A stretch of DNA of 52,077 bases from Acidobacteriota bacterium (GTDB taxonomy: Bacteria > Acidobacteriota > Terriglobia > Bryobacterales > Bryobacteraceae): positions 1 to 52,077 of the forward strand of contig JANXXI010000125.1 of NCBI GenBank assembly GCA_025350695.1, read 5' to 3'. The notes below the pieces were generated by a model, which was not told where the DNA came from, ran no database searches, and saw nothing but the letters and a program-made list of their open reading frames with translations. The translations under genes were made by a program, and so were the position numbers. Below are positions 8,085 to 16,517 of the stretch, piece by piece; the stretch's first letter is position 1, and each line of letters begins with the position of its first letter.

Positions 8085-9041
8085 ATGCGTATTAACAGAT
8101 CTATTATCGCTGCTCCGTTTCTTGGACTGCTGGCCACCGCCTATTTGCTGGAAGGGGCACCGGATGAGATTAAGAAAATCGTCGACGGCGTCTGGTTCCG
8201 TGAAGGGGACCTTAAGAAAGGCCATTGCAACAACATCATCATTGAGTTTCAGGACTACCTTGTGGTCATCGACGCTAACTTCCCTAGTGGGGCGGAATTG
8301 GTGATGGCCGAGGCTAAGAAGATTTCGAAGAAGCCGATTAAATATGTCTTCGATACGCACCATCACGGGGACCACGCTTACGCCAATCCTTTGTGGACGA
8401 AGATGGGGGCTACGACGATTGGGCATATCGGTGTGGTGAATGAGATGAAGGCTCGGGAGCCGGAGCGCTGGCTGGCGGCGGCGAAGGAGCGCAAGGATGT
8501 TGCGGCGCTGAACTTGAAGACCGCCGAACCGCCGAAGATTACGTTTTCCGACAAGCCCTATTTGATTACCGATGGCAAGCGGAAACTGGAACTGCATCAT
8601 TTGGGTTGGGCCCATACTAAGGGCGATGGGTTTGCTTGGCTGCCGGCGGAAAAGATTCTTTGCACGGGTGATGCGGTGGTGAATGGACCTTTCAATTACA
8701 CGGCTGACGGGAATATTGGGAACTGGCCCAAGGTAGTGGAGGCGGCGCAGAAGCTGAAGCCCATGCATGTGCTGCCGGGGCATGGGCCGGCGGGTGGTCC
8801 GGAAATTTTGGCCGGAGAACTCGCGTTTCTGAATGATCTTCGCACTGTGGTTGGAATGGCGGTGAAGGGCGGCACGAAACTTGACGCCTTGGTGACGATG
8901 AAGGGCGGCAAAGCGACGGCGACATCCGTGAAGCTTTCCAATTCCGTCAAGAATTGGGTGGGCGACTTTTTGCCGGATCAGGTTCGGGACACCTATGAAG
9001 AGTTGAAACAGGGGAAACCTCGTGGGGATTTGAAGCTGTAA
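8085..9041 (+). CDS. Secreted metallo-beta-lactamase-fold hydrolase
   Basis: A 318-residue hydrolase with an N-terminal signal sequence (about 1-25, IIAAPFLGLLATAYLLEGA). The metal site is HHHGDH (92-97), followed by LHHLGWAHTKGD, CTGDAVVNGP and the late VLPGHGP histidine, so both metal sites look complete. The family includes quinoprotein relay proteins and SoxH-type enzymes; the substrate is not readable. TATCTT lies 9 bases before the ATG and no Shine-Dalgarno is present. It is transcribed opposite to the ABC genes on both sides and splits that cluster; it ends 2 bases from the adaptor's stop codon. Confidence 0.83.
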   Translation: MRINRSIIAAPFLGLLATAYLLEGAPDEIKKIVDGVWFREGDLKKGHCNNIIIEFQDYLVVIDANFPSGAELVMAEAKKISKKPIKYVFDTHHHGDHAYANPLWTKMGATTIGHIGVVNEMKAREPERWLAAAKERKDVAALNLKTAEPPKITFSDKPYLITDGKRKLELHHLGWAHTKGDGFAWLPAEKILCTGDAVVNGPFNYTADGNIGNWPKVVEAAQKLKPMHVLPGHGPAGGPEILAGELAFLNDLRTVVGMAVKGGTKLDALVTMKGGKATATSVKLSNSVKNWVGDFLPDQVRDTYEELKQGKPRGDLKL

Positions 9042-9043
9042 GC

Positions 9044-10402
9044 TTATTTTTTGCGTTCTACTTTGGCGCCGTCTTTAACTTCGGCGGGGGGATTTAGGAT
9101 GATGTCTTCCCCGCCTATCAGACCTTCTTCGACGCGCACGCCCTGGCTTGAGGTTGGTCCTAGTTTTAGTTTGCGTTCGACGGCTTTGCCGTTGACCAAC
9201 AACAGTACTTTCCCATCTTTCGCGGCGGCGGCAGGAATGTAGATTGCCGGATTGGATGGACCGCTTGCGCTTGAACCGCTGCCTGAACCTTCCTCATGGA
9301 AAGCCACGCTGGCGTTCATTTCCGGACGCATGAATTCGTCGGGCGTCAATACTTTCACCTTCACTTGCACCGTAGCTTTTTGGCGATTCGCTTCGGGCGA
9401 AATTTCGTCGATGACGCCATCGTATTTCTTGTCGGGGAAGGCGTCGGTTACGATCACGCCCTTCTGCTTCGAGTTGAGCTTTCGGAAATCGTTTTGGTTG
9501 ATGTCGAGTTCCACTTGCAAATCCTTCAGGTCGGCCAGCGACACTACGTAGCCTTTGGCGCCGCGTTCGCCGACGAAGCTAGTGGTGATGAATTCACCCT
9601 TTTCCACTGCGCGTTCCAACACAGTTCCGGTTGAGGGCGCCTTGATCACGGTATTTGAAAGCTGGGTTTGGTTGAACGCTACCAGGCCCTTGGCTTGTTC
9701 TATCTGGCCGCGGACGGCGTCCATCTGCTCTTTGCGGGGACCGACGCGAACCAAGTCGTAAGTTTTTTCCAGCGAATCGACGCGGGCTTTTTGGGAATCG
9801 TATCGGCCCGTGGCGTCGTCCAGTTGTTGCTGGGGGGACACCTTGGCGGCCACCAATTGCCTGACGCGTTCGAGATTGATGCGGGCATTTTCGAGGTCGG
9901 CTTTGGCTACCTCCCAATTCGATTTGGATGCGGCGATTTCTTGCGGGCGCGAGCCGTTTTCGAGTTCAGCTAGCTTCGCTTGCAGGTTTTGCAAGTTGCC
10001 TGTGGCTTGCTGCAATTGGGCGCGGTACTCATCGTCTTCAAGGCGCGCTAGGACTTGGCCTTCCTTGACGAAGTCCCCTTTGTCGACTCCAATCCATGCT
10101 ACCTTGCCCAAAACTTTCGATGCTACCTGAATTTTGTGGTGCGCCACGATGTAGCCAGTGGCGTTGAGGATGACGTTGCGGGAGCCTTCCGCGCCGGCAG
10201 ATGCTGAGCTACCTGCCCGGGGTAGTTGCACGCGATAGACGTCCACGGGCGTTGCCGCGGTCCACTTCGAATAAATCAAGTTGCCGGCGGCGATTAGAAA
10301 CAGCGCCACGCCGCCGATGATCCACCACTTGGCCCATCCAGCGGGCTCACCTGTCTGCTTGCGATTGCGATCAATCCGCAGGCTTTTCAAATCGCTGTCC
10401 AT
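9044..10402 (-). CDS. Efflux periplasmic adaptor (HlyD/MacA family)
   Basis: Membrane fusion protein that links the ABC permeases to an outer-membrane channel. One membrane anchor (about 26-46, WWIIGGVALFLIAAGNLIYS), then the split barrel-sandwich/lipoyl domain (KVLGKVAWIGVDKGDFVKEGQVLARL), a long coiled-coil hairpin (about 125-250) and a beta-barrel part (KAPSTGTVLERAVEKGEFIT). At 452 residues the length is usual. It follows the two permeases with a 12-base gap, and an AAGGA Shine-Dalgarno overlaps the end of the upstream gene, so it is the third gene of the operon. Cargo unknown. Confidence 0.88.
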   Translation of the reverse strand: MDSDLKSLRIDRNRKQTGEPAGWAKWWIIGGVALFLIAAGNLIYSKWTAATPVDVYRVQLPRAGSSASAGAEGSRNVILNATGYIVAHHKIQVASKVLGKVAWIGVDKGDFVKEGQVLARLEDDEYRAQLQQATGNLQNLQAKLAELENGSRPQEIAASKSNWEVAKADLENARINLERVRQLVAAKVSPQQQLDDATGRYDSQKARVDSLEKTYDLVRVGPRKEQMDAVRGQIEQAKGLVAFNQTQLSNTVIKAPSTGTVLERAVEKGEFITTSFVGERGAKGYVVSLADLKDLQVELDINQNDFRKLNSKQKGVIVTDAFPDKKYDGVIDEISPEANRQKATVQVKVKVLTPDEFMRPEMNASVAFHEEGSGSGSSASGPSNPAIYIPAAAAKDGKVLLLVNGKAVERKLKLGPTSSQGVRVEEGLIGGEDIILNPPAEVKDGAKVERKK

Positions 10403-10414
10403 AATGTCCTTAGT

Positions 10415-11581
10415 TTAGATATCCCGAAGCGCCGAAAGAATTTCTTTTTTGGCCGCTGAGCGGGCTGGAAAGAATCCGCCGAAAGCGCCCATGAAGATGG
10501 CGAAGGCCATGCCCATGGCGGCTACTTTCGGGCTGATGGTGAAATCGAATGCAATCTGGCTGAAGGTCTTGAAGCTAAGCAGGCCGGTGGTTACGCCGTT
10601 CAGTGGCAGCACCAGCAGGCAGCCTAGCAAGCCGCCCAGAACAGAAAGAAGCAATGACTCAATGAAGAAGCTGAGCAGAATGGAGCCTTGCGAAAAACCG
10701 AGCACGCGAAGGGTTCCAATTTCGCGGGCGCGGCGGGCGACGGCGGAGTACATCGTGTTCATCGCGGCGAAGCTGGAACCGACGGCCATGATCAGCGCGA
10801 TCAGCGAGCCCAACACTTGAAGGGGGCGAGCGGCGGTCATTTGAGAAGCGTAATATTCGCGTTCGGTGCGGACGCTGACGTTCAACTTTGGGTCATCTTC
10901 CAGGCGGTTGATGAGAGCCTCGCGCGTTACTTCGCCGGTTGCGCGGAGCATGGCGGAGCTTAGAACTTCGTTGCGATTATAGTCGCCTGAGAGTTGGTTG
11001 AGATCGCAGAAAATTTCGCTATTGTAGGCGGATCGGCCGCCGTCCATCACCCCAACGACGGTCCATTCCCCTCGACCAAAGCGGAGCGTCTTGCCGATGC
11101 TGACGTCGGGATGGCGGATGGCGATTGCTTTGCCGATGACGATTTCGCGCCTGCCAGTTTCATAGAGGCGACCGGCGATTAGCTTCAACTCGGGGCGCAT
11201 TTCAAAGCCGATGGGTGGTAAGCCGCGCACGGTAACGTTGATGCCTTCTGCTTGGTCGACGCTGGGGATATTGATGATGTTGATCAGTTCGAGGGATGCC
11301 ATGGGCTCGCCCTGCTTGTTGCGCGCGATACCGGGAGTAAGCTTCATATCCTGGAACACGGTGCGGGCGAGGTTTGAGACCAGTTCCGAATCACTGCCCT
11401 TGCGAGTGACGATCAGGTTCAGCGGGTCGCCGGTTGTGGCGAAGGAGGATTCGAGGCCATTGACCATGGCAAGCATGGCCATTAATACGGCCACCGTAAG
11501 GGCGATGCCAAGGGCGGTCATGATGGTTGTGCCCTTGCGGACGGTGAGGTTGCGGAGGTTGTAGGAAAGTGGGATGGCCAT
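10415..11581 (-). CDS. ABC transporter permease (FtsX/MacB type), second
   Basis: Inner-membrane permease of 388 residues: an N-terminal membrane helix (IMTALGIALTVAVLMAMLAMV), a periplasmic MacB core domain of about 220 residues and three C-terminal helices (LGSLIALIMAVGSSFAAM, SILLSFFIESLLLSVLGGLLGC, AAMGMAFAIFMGAFGGFFPA). The PARSAAKKEILSALR ending is the FtsX-family tail. I chose the ATG at 11581 because the membrane anchor pattern starts there; it lies one base after the stop of the first permease (TAACATG), so translation is coupled. With its neighbour it forms a heterodimeric permease. Confidence 0.88.
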   Translation of the reverse strand: MAIPLSYNLRNLTVRKGTTIMTALGIALTVAVLMAMLAMVNGLESSFATTGDPLNLIVTRKGSDSELVSNLARTVFQDMKLTPGIARNKQGEPMASLELINIINIPSVDQAEGINVTVRGLPPIGFEMRPELKLIAGRLYETGRREIVIGKAIAIRHPDVSIGKTLRFGRGEWTVVGVMDGGRSAYNSEIFCDLNQLSGDYNRNEVLSSAMLRATGEVTREALINRLEDDPKLNVSVRTEREYYASQMTAARPLQVLGSLIALIMAVGSSFAAMNTMYSAVARRAREIGTLRVLGFSQGSILLSFFIESLLLSVLGGLLGCLLVLPLNGVTTGLLSFKTFSQIAFDFTISPKVAAMGMAFAIFMGAFGGFFPARSAAKKEILSALRDI

Positions 11582-11582
11582 G

Positions 11583-12740
11583 TTATACGTTTGCCTTGAG
11601 AGCATCCACGATGGAGGTGCGGGCGGCGCTGTAGGCGGGGATGAAGGCGCTGACCAAGCCGATCACCATGGCCGCGCCAAGTGTGACAGCGGCAACGCCG
11701 GGGGTCATGCTGGTCTGCTTCAGTTGGGGAAGATAGCTGCTGGCGCCCTTCAAGCCGATGCACAAGATGGACGCAAGGAAGCATCCTAGCAAACCGCCTA
11801 AGAAGGAAATGACGGCGGCCTCGCCCAGGATGATGCCTAACACTGCTTCCTTGGTGAAGCCGAGGGTTTTCATTACGCCCACTTCCTTCACACGCTCGCG
11901 GACGCTCATTGCCATGGTATTGGCGCTGACCAGCAGAATGGTGAACATCACTGCGGCGCAGATGCTTAGAAGGAAGGCCTTGATGTTGCCCAGTGACGAT
12001 GCGAACGCCAGCGAGAAGGCCTGTTCCGATTCGGTCTTGGTCTGTACAGGGAAGTTGGTGTACATTTCGTCGATCTGCTTACCGAGGCGATTGGCGGAGT
12101 CGATGGAATCGGCTAGAACGTAAAATGAACCGGCGTTGTTGCGCCTGGCTACCGGCAATAGTTCGTACAGATAGTCCAGGTTGAAATAGAGAGTTTCGTC
12201 GTTGAGGTTCGCCTCGTAGATTCCACGGATGATGAGTTCCAACGTGACCGGGTAGATGTCGCCCTTCAATTGAATACGTTGGCCGAGCTTTAGGTCGAGC
12301 TTGTTGGCCAGAGCCTTACCCACGATGCAGGCGGTGCGTTCCTTGATGAAAGCCTGTTTCTGATCTTCGGGCATGATCAGTTCACTACGGACTTGCAACA
12401 GGCGGTCGGGCTCAACGCCGAAGCGGGCGAAGAAATTGTTGGGGTCGCGCTGGTCTTTATAAACTCCGCCGTACCAGTTGGCGGTGTGAATGGCTTTCAC
12501 GCCGGGCAACTTGGCGATTTGATCGCGATAGTAACCTGGGATGGTGACGGTTAGGGAAATCTTGTTACGAGTGACGAGGCGCAGAGCCTGTTCTGCTGGG
12601 GCTTCGGAAACATAAAACACTGCGTAGACGGCCAGTAGCACGCCTAGCAGACAGAGCGACACGCCGACGCTGGCGATGGTCAGCAGGCTACGCCGCTTGT
12701 TGCGGACGCCATTTTTAAAGATGAGCGATAGATACTTCAC
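11583..12740 (-). CDS. ABC transporter permease (FtsX/MacB type), first
   Basis: First gene of the export operon, 385 residues. It has the same architecture as its neighbour: an N-terminal helix (SLLTIASVGVSLCLLGVLLAVYAVFYV), a large periplasmic domain and three late helices with the family tail PAYSAARTSIVDALKANV. The motif RERVKEVGVMKTLGFTKEAVL is the conserved cytoplasmic coupling segment that contacts the ATPase. The operon reads permease, permease, adaptor. Its start is only 37 bases from the divergent tadA start, with a 14-base palindrome between them. Confidence 0.88.
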   Translation of the reverse strand: MKYLSLIFKNGVRNKRRSLLTIASVGVSLCLLGVLLAVYAVFYVSEAPAEQALRLVTRNKISLTVTIPGYYRDQIAKLPGVKAIHTANWYGGVYKDQRDPNNFFARFGVEPDRLLQVRSELIMPEDQKQAFIKERTACIVGKALANKLDLKLGQRIQLKGDIYPVTLELIIRGIYEANLNDETLYFNLDYLYELLPVARRNNAGSFYVLADSIDSANRLGKQIDEMYTNFPVQTKTESEQAFSLAFASSLGNIKAFLLSICAAVMFTILLVSANTMAMSVRERVKEVGVMKTLGFTKEAVLGIILGEAAVISFLGGLLGCFLASILCIGLKGASSYLPQLKQTSMTPGVAAVTLGAAMVIGLVSAFIPAYSAARTSIVDALKANV

Positions 12741-12748
12741 GGGTTCTC

Positions 12749-12762
12749 TTAGTTTAAACTAA
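12749..12762. promoter_or_regulatory. 14-base perfect palindrome between divergent genes
   Basis: TTAGTTTAAACTAA is a perfect palindrome centred in the 37-base gap between the ABC permease operon and tadA. In such a short gap the two promoters must overlap, so a dimeric regulator binding here could affect both. AT-rich composition also makes it a plausible -10 region. No regulator gene is adjacent. Confidence 0.45.
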
Positions 12763-12777
12763 TGCCAAGTTCCACTA

Positions 12778-13248
12778 GTGACGATCCAAATTCACGAAAT
12801 GTTCATGCGGCGGGCGATTGAATTGGCCGCTGCCGCCGAAAGAACTGGGGAAGTCCCGGTTGGGGCGGTGGTGGTGCATGACGGGCGGATCATTGGCGAA
12901 GGCTTCAATTCGCCGATCGCTGATTGTGACCCGACGGCGCACGCCGAGATTGTGGCGATGCGGCGGGCGGCGCAGGCGCTTGGCAATTATCGGCTGGATG
13001 GCGCGACAATTTACGCGACTCTTGAGCCTTGCATTATGTGCGCCGGGGCAATTGTGCATGCGCGCGTTGGGCGACTGGTATTTGGGGCTCGGGATCTGCG
13101 CTTTGGCGGCGTGCGTAGTAAGTTTCGCTTAGCCGATTCAGAACTGTTGAACCATCAAGTGGACGTGGTGGAAGGCGTTCTTGGCGCGGAGTGCACGCAG
13201 ATTCTTCAACGCTTTTTCACGCAAAAGAGGATTTTGAAAGGAGATTGA
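12778..13248 (+). CDS. tadA: tRNA-specific adenosine deaminase
   Basis: Deaminates A34 to inosine in the anticodon of tRNA-Arg(ACG), using a zinc-bound water. Zinc ligands H55, C85 and C88 (HAE at 55-57, PCIMC at 84-88) and the catalytic E57 are all present; length 156 is typical. The proposed start is GTG at 12778, giving the usual short lead before the MRRAIELA helix; an ATG at 12799 is possible. No strong Shine-Dalgarno. It reads divergently from the ABC operon. Essential in most bacteria. Confidence 0.93.
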   Translation: MTIQIHEMFMRRAIELAAAAERTGEVPVGAVVVHDGRIIGEGFNSPIADCDPTAHAEIVAMRRAAQALGNYRLDGATIYATLEPCIMCAGAIVHARVGRLVFGARDLRFGGVRSKFRLADSELLNHQVDVVEGVLGAECTQILQRFFTQKRILKGD

Positions 13249-13264
13249 CACCCTTAGAAAGAAG

Positions 13265-13292
13265 TTGCATTGGAACAATTGTCGGCTATAAT
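13265..13292 (+). promoter_or_regulatory. Promoter for the macro-domain gene
   Basis: TTGCAT (13265-13270), 16 bases, TATAAT (13287-13292). This is a good vegetative sigma-factor match just after tadA. It implies a leader of about 50 bases containing a GCGGCGCTCGAAGCCGC-like hairpin and a GGGAG Shine-Dalgarno before the ATG at 13350. Confidence 0.65.
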
Positions 13293-13349
13293 ACACTTTC
13301 GCGCGGCGCTCGAAGCCGCACCTAAATGGCCTTTTGAACGGGAGAAAAT

Positions 13350-14117
13350 ATGCAAATCAATATTCTATTTGAGACGTCCTCAAGCGGTGATTACGTCGGC
13401 GTGTTGAAAAATTCGGACCTGGTGAATGGGAAGATTGCGTCCCAGGATGCCGGCAGCAGTAACATCGGCATTTATTACCAAGTGGGTGGTGGAGGCGTGA
13501 ACGGGTTATTCGCGGATGCGTTGAATGGCGCCAAGCACGTTAACGCCGGCCCGTTGTGCATCTCGGTCAACGCGGCCTTGCATCATGCTTACGACAACCA
13601 ATTCGGCAACGGCGCCTGGAGTCAAGACAGCAGTTCGGGACGAGGGGATCGATTAACATCGTTCTACATTCCGCTACCTGCAAATGCTCACACTACAAGC
13701 CATACGGTGGGAGATCAGATAGCCGGCATCGTCTATTCGGTTGGGCCGCAAGTCCCCGGTCCAAAGGTATCTGATCCTGACCAGTACCGGCAGATTTACC
13801 TGGATGCATTTGCAGGGGTTGCCGCCGCGAATCAAAACGGCAGCATCGAAGCAATACGGCTGTGCGTACTTTCCACTGGCATTTACGGACCTCCAGACCC
13901 AGCTGACAAGCAACCGATGGTGAGGGACGCCGCGAGAATAATTTTGGAAGCGCTGACCGCATCGGCAAAGCTACCAAGCGCAGCCCAGTTGCCGACCACC
14001 ATGCTGATTAATTGCAGCAGCAAATCCGGCTACGAGAGAGACGCGTTCACTCACGCCGCCGGCGCACTCGGCATTTCGGTAACCAGTGATGGTTTCACGC
14101 TCGATTCGGCAACCTGA
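13350..14117 (+). CDS. Divergent macro-domain-like protein
   Basis: A 255-residue cytoplasmic protein. QVGGGGVNGLF (44-54) looks like the ADP-ribose-binding loop 1 of macro domains. IAGIVYSVGPQ (124-134) followed by the helix YRQIYLDAFAGVAAAN, and then AIRLCVLSTGIYG (168-180), match the central strand and phosphate-binding loop 2 (S-GIYG). Helix VRDAARIILEAL completes the fold. The usual N-terminal D-T/V-NAAN motif is replaced, so catalytic activity is uncertain. Macro domains bind or remove ADP-ribose from proteins and nucleic acids. It has its own promoter and lies between two tRNA-modification genes. No ADP-ribosyltransferase is visible nearby. Confidence 0.6.
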   Translation: MQINILFETSSSGDYVGVLKNSDLVNGKIASQDAGSSNIGIYYQVGGGGVNGLFADALNGAKHVNAGPLCISVNAALHHAYDNQFGNGAWSQDSSSGRGDRLTSFYIPLPANAHTTSHTVGDQIAGIVYSVGPQVPGPKVSDPDQYRQIYLDAFAGVAAANQNGSIEAIRLCVLSTGIYGPPDPADKQPMVRDAARIILEALTASAKLPSAAQLPTTMLINCSSKSGYERDAFTHAAGALGISVTSDGFTLDSAT

Positions 14118-14172
14118 GTGGTTGGTAAATTCTCCAACGTCTTTTTGAGCAAAAACGTATCCTAAGAGGAGA

Positions 14173-15513
14173 ATGACGCGCGAGACGATAAATGTTTTAG
14201 GCGGGGGGCTAGCTGGGTCGGAAGCTGCCTGGCAAATTGCCCAGGCCGGCTTTGATGTGACGCTGTATGAGATGCGGCCTGTGGCCACTACGCCGGCGCA
14301 TCAGACCGATCGTTTTGGGGAACTGGTCTGCAGCAATTCGTTGAAGAGCGAAACGGAAAACTCCGCGCCGTGGCTGTTGAAGAACGAACTGCGGAAGCTT
14401 GGGTCGATGGTGCTGGAGGTGGCCGACGAGTATCGTGTACCGGGTGGCCAGGCGCTTACGGTGGACCGGGTACTATTCGCTGAGGGAATTACCAAGCGCG
14501 TTACCGAACATCCCCGCATCCACATTGTGCGCGAGGAAGTGAAGACCGTGCCGGCCGAGGGAACCGTTATCATTGCGTCCGGTCCGCTTACGTCGGATGC
14601 TTTGGCGAAGGACATCGCGCGGATTACTGGCTCCGAACGCCTTTACTTCTATGACGCCATTAGTCCCATTGTTGAAGCCGATTCCATCAACTATGATGTT
14701 GCGTTTCGCGCCTCGCGGTATGGCAAGTCGATGGATGGTACTGATGATTACGTCAACTGCCCGTTCAACAAAGAAGAGTACAACCGCTTTGTGGACGCTG
14801 TGCTTGCGGCTGAAGTTTATGAGCCGCACATTCCAGAAGACGCGACCCCGTTTTTTGAGGCGTGCCTGCCGGTGGAAGAGATTGCCCGTCGTGGGCGTGA
14901 CACTTTGCGTTTCGGTCCGATGAAGCCTACTGGCCTTGATGATCCGCGCTCGGGGCGTTGGGCTTATGCGGTAGTGCAACTACGGCAGGAAAATCTGCGA
15001 GCCGATAGCTACAACCTGGTTGGCTTTCAAAACCACATGCGGTTTGCTGAGCAGGCGCGTGTGATGCGTTTGATACCTGGGCTTGAGAACGCGAAGTTTG
15101 TCCGCTACGGGCAGATTCATCGCAACACGTACATCAACGCGCCGTCGCTGTTGACAGATACGTTGCAGTTGCGTAACGATCGGCGCGTGTTTTTCGCTGG
15201 GCAGATTTCGGGCGTGGAAGGTTATGTGGAATCGATCGCCACTGGCTTTATGGCGGGCATCCATGCGGTGAGTTTCTTGCGGGGGGAACAGCCGCGGGCG
15301 CTTCCTCGCGCCACGGCGCTTGGCTCGCTTTGCCATTACATCAGTGGCGCGGAGGCTAAGAACTATCAGCCTGCAAATATTACATTCGACTTGCTGCCGC
15401 ATCTGGATGAAGAAACTAAAAAGAAGTTGAAGCGGGATAAGCATGCGCGTCATGCCGAAGTTTGCCGCCGTGGGCAGGAGGCCCTTGAAGAGTACCGGGC
15501 CGCGAAAGTTTAA
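14173..15513 (+). CDS. trmFO: Folate-dependent tRNA (uracil-54-C5) methyltransferase
   Basis: FAD enzyme that makes T54 in the tRNA T-loop using methylenetetrahydrofolate. The N-terminus holds the dinucleotide-binding GGGLAGSEAAW (10-20), followed by the family hallmark YEMRPVATTPAHQTD and ELVCSNSLKSE, which carries a catalytic cysteine. SGVEGYVESIATGF near the C-terminus is the second flavin contact. 446 residues, full length. A strong Shine-Dalgarno (GAGGAG) sits directly before the ATG. The stop is one base before the xerC/D-like start, an arrangement also seen in other bacteria. Confidence 0.95.
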   Translation: MTRETINVLGGGLAGSEAAWQIAQAGFDVTLYEMRPVATTPAHQTDRFGELVCSNSLKSETENSAPWLLKNELRKLGSMVLEVADEYRVPGGQALTVDRVLFAEGITKRVTEHPRIHIVREEVKTVPAEGTVIIASGPLTSDALAKDIARITGSERLYFYDAISPIVEADSINYDVAFRASRYGKSMDGTDDYVNCPFNKEEYNRFVDAVLAAEVYEPHIPEDATPFFEACLPVEEIARRGRDTLRFGPMKPTGLDDPRSGRWAYAVVQLRQENLRADSYNLVGFQNHMRFAEQARVMRLIPGLENAKFVRYGQIHRNTYINAPSLLTDTLQLRNDRRVFFAGQISGVEGYVESIATGFMAGIHAVSFLRGEQPRALPRATALGSLCHYISGAEAKNYQPANITFDLLPHLDEETKKKLKRDKHARHAEVCRRGQEALEEYRAAKV

Positions 15514-15514
15514 G

Positions 15515-16408
15515 ATGGACCTGCGCGAACAGATTGACCGATTTCTAGCGGACCTACATAGGGCGAACGCAAGCGAGCATACGCTTCGTAATTATGGCCT
15601 GGATCTGGATCAATTCCACACGTACTTTACGCTCGAGCCCGGCGCCACGCCTGGCGTGGAAGAAATTGACGGGACCGCTCTGCGGGAATGGCTGGGCGGT
15701 CTCTATCACTTGAATTTGAGCGTGGTCACGATTCGCCGCAAGATTGCTTGTATCCGTTCTTTCTTCAAATACCTGATGCGCGAGAAGTTGCTGGCAGTCA
15801 ATCCAGCGCGGCAAATGCGCACGCCCAAGGCTCCGCAGCCCCTACCGAAAGTGATGACTGAGGAGCAGACAGGAAAGCTGATTGACGGCGTTGGGGCTGA
15901 TACATTGGACCGGCCACACCCGAAGCGGGACTTGGCGATTTTCGAAATTCTCTACGGCTGCGGCATCCGTGTGAGCGAACTTTGCGGCATGAACTTGGAG
16001 GACATCGACCATTCCGAACGATGGTTGCGCGTACGGGGTAAGGGAAAGAAGGAGCGGCAGGTCCCGTATGGCGCTAAGGCTGCGGCAGCGCTGGAGGCGT
16101 ACTTGATGGTACGCGAGCCGAAGCAGGTGGAGAGCGCAGTGTTTCTGGGCTCGCGTGGCGAACGGATTAATGACCGCGTCGTGAGGGGCATCGTGAAGTT
16201 TTATTCGCGTATGTTGTCAGGTGATGATTCCTTGCATCCGCATAGTTTGCGGCACGCCTATGCGACGCACCTGTTGAACGATGGGGCGGACTTGCGGGCG
16301 ATTCAAGAGCTGCTTGGGCATTCGCGACTGACGACGACGCAACGGTATACGCACATGTCGCTCACTGACATTATGGCGGTGTATGACAAGTCGCATCCTA
16401 AGGCTTAG
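15515..16408 (+). CDS. Tyrosine recombinase XerC/XerD type
   Basis: Site-specific recombinase, probably for chromosome dimer resolution at dif. The 297 residues contain the SAM-like N-terminal domain (LADLHRANASEHTLRNYGLD) and the catalytic set R152, K176, H243, R246, H269 and nucleophile Y278 (TTTQRYTH), so it is complete. I chose the ATG at 15515, one base after the trmFO stop, because the family starts there; the longer frame overlaps trmFO. Coupled to trmFO. Whether it is XerC or XerD cannot be decided here; XerC is slightly more likely from the trmFO linkage. Confidence 0.9.
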   Translation: MDLREQIDRFLADLHRANASEHTLRNYGLDLDQFHTYFTLEPGATPGVEEIDGTALREWLGGLYHLNLSVVTIRRKIACIRSFFKYLMREKLLAVNPARQMRTPKAPQPLPKVMTEEQTGKLIDGVGADTLDRPHPKRDLAIFEILYGCGIRVSELCGMNLEDIDHSERWLRVRGKGKKERQVPYGAKAAAALEAYLMVREPKQVESAVFLGSRGERINDRVVRGIVKFYSRMLSGDDSLHPHSLRHAYATHLLNDGADLRAIQELLGHSRLTTTQRYTHMSLTDIMAVYDKSHPKA

Positions 16409-16440
16409 GTGTACTTGAAGATTTGTCAATCGATTCCGTT

Positions 16441-16495
16441 ACCTGAACGGGCTGGCTAGGGGGCCAGCCGCAGACCGGGGGGTCTGCTCCACTTT
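16441..16495 (-). repeat. Two-hairpin intergenic repeat, copy B
   Basis: GGCTGGC (16450-16456) pairs with GCCAGCC (16463-16469), and GCAGACC (16470-16476) pairs with GGTCTGC (16481-16487), both perfect. On the minus strand the order AGTGGAGCAGACC, GGTCTGC, GGCTGGCCCCCTAGCCAGCC, CGTTCAGGTA closely matches copy A at 29820-29870. It sits between two convergent genes and might also end transcription, but has no T run. Confidence 0.75.
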
Positions 16496-16517
16496 TGATT
16501 ACCCGACTTGGTCTGGG

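Noticed and set aside
10403-10417. TAAACTAAGGA before the adaptor gene, like the TAAACT box at 40474
   Set aside because: Here the TAA is the stop of the upstream permease and AAGGA is a Shine-Dalgarno; the gene is internal to an operon.
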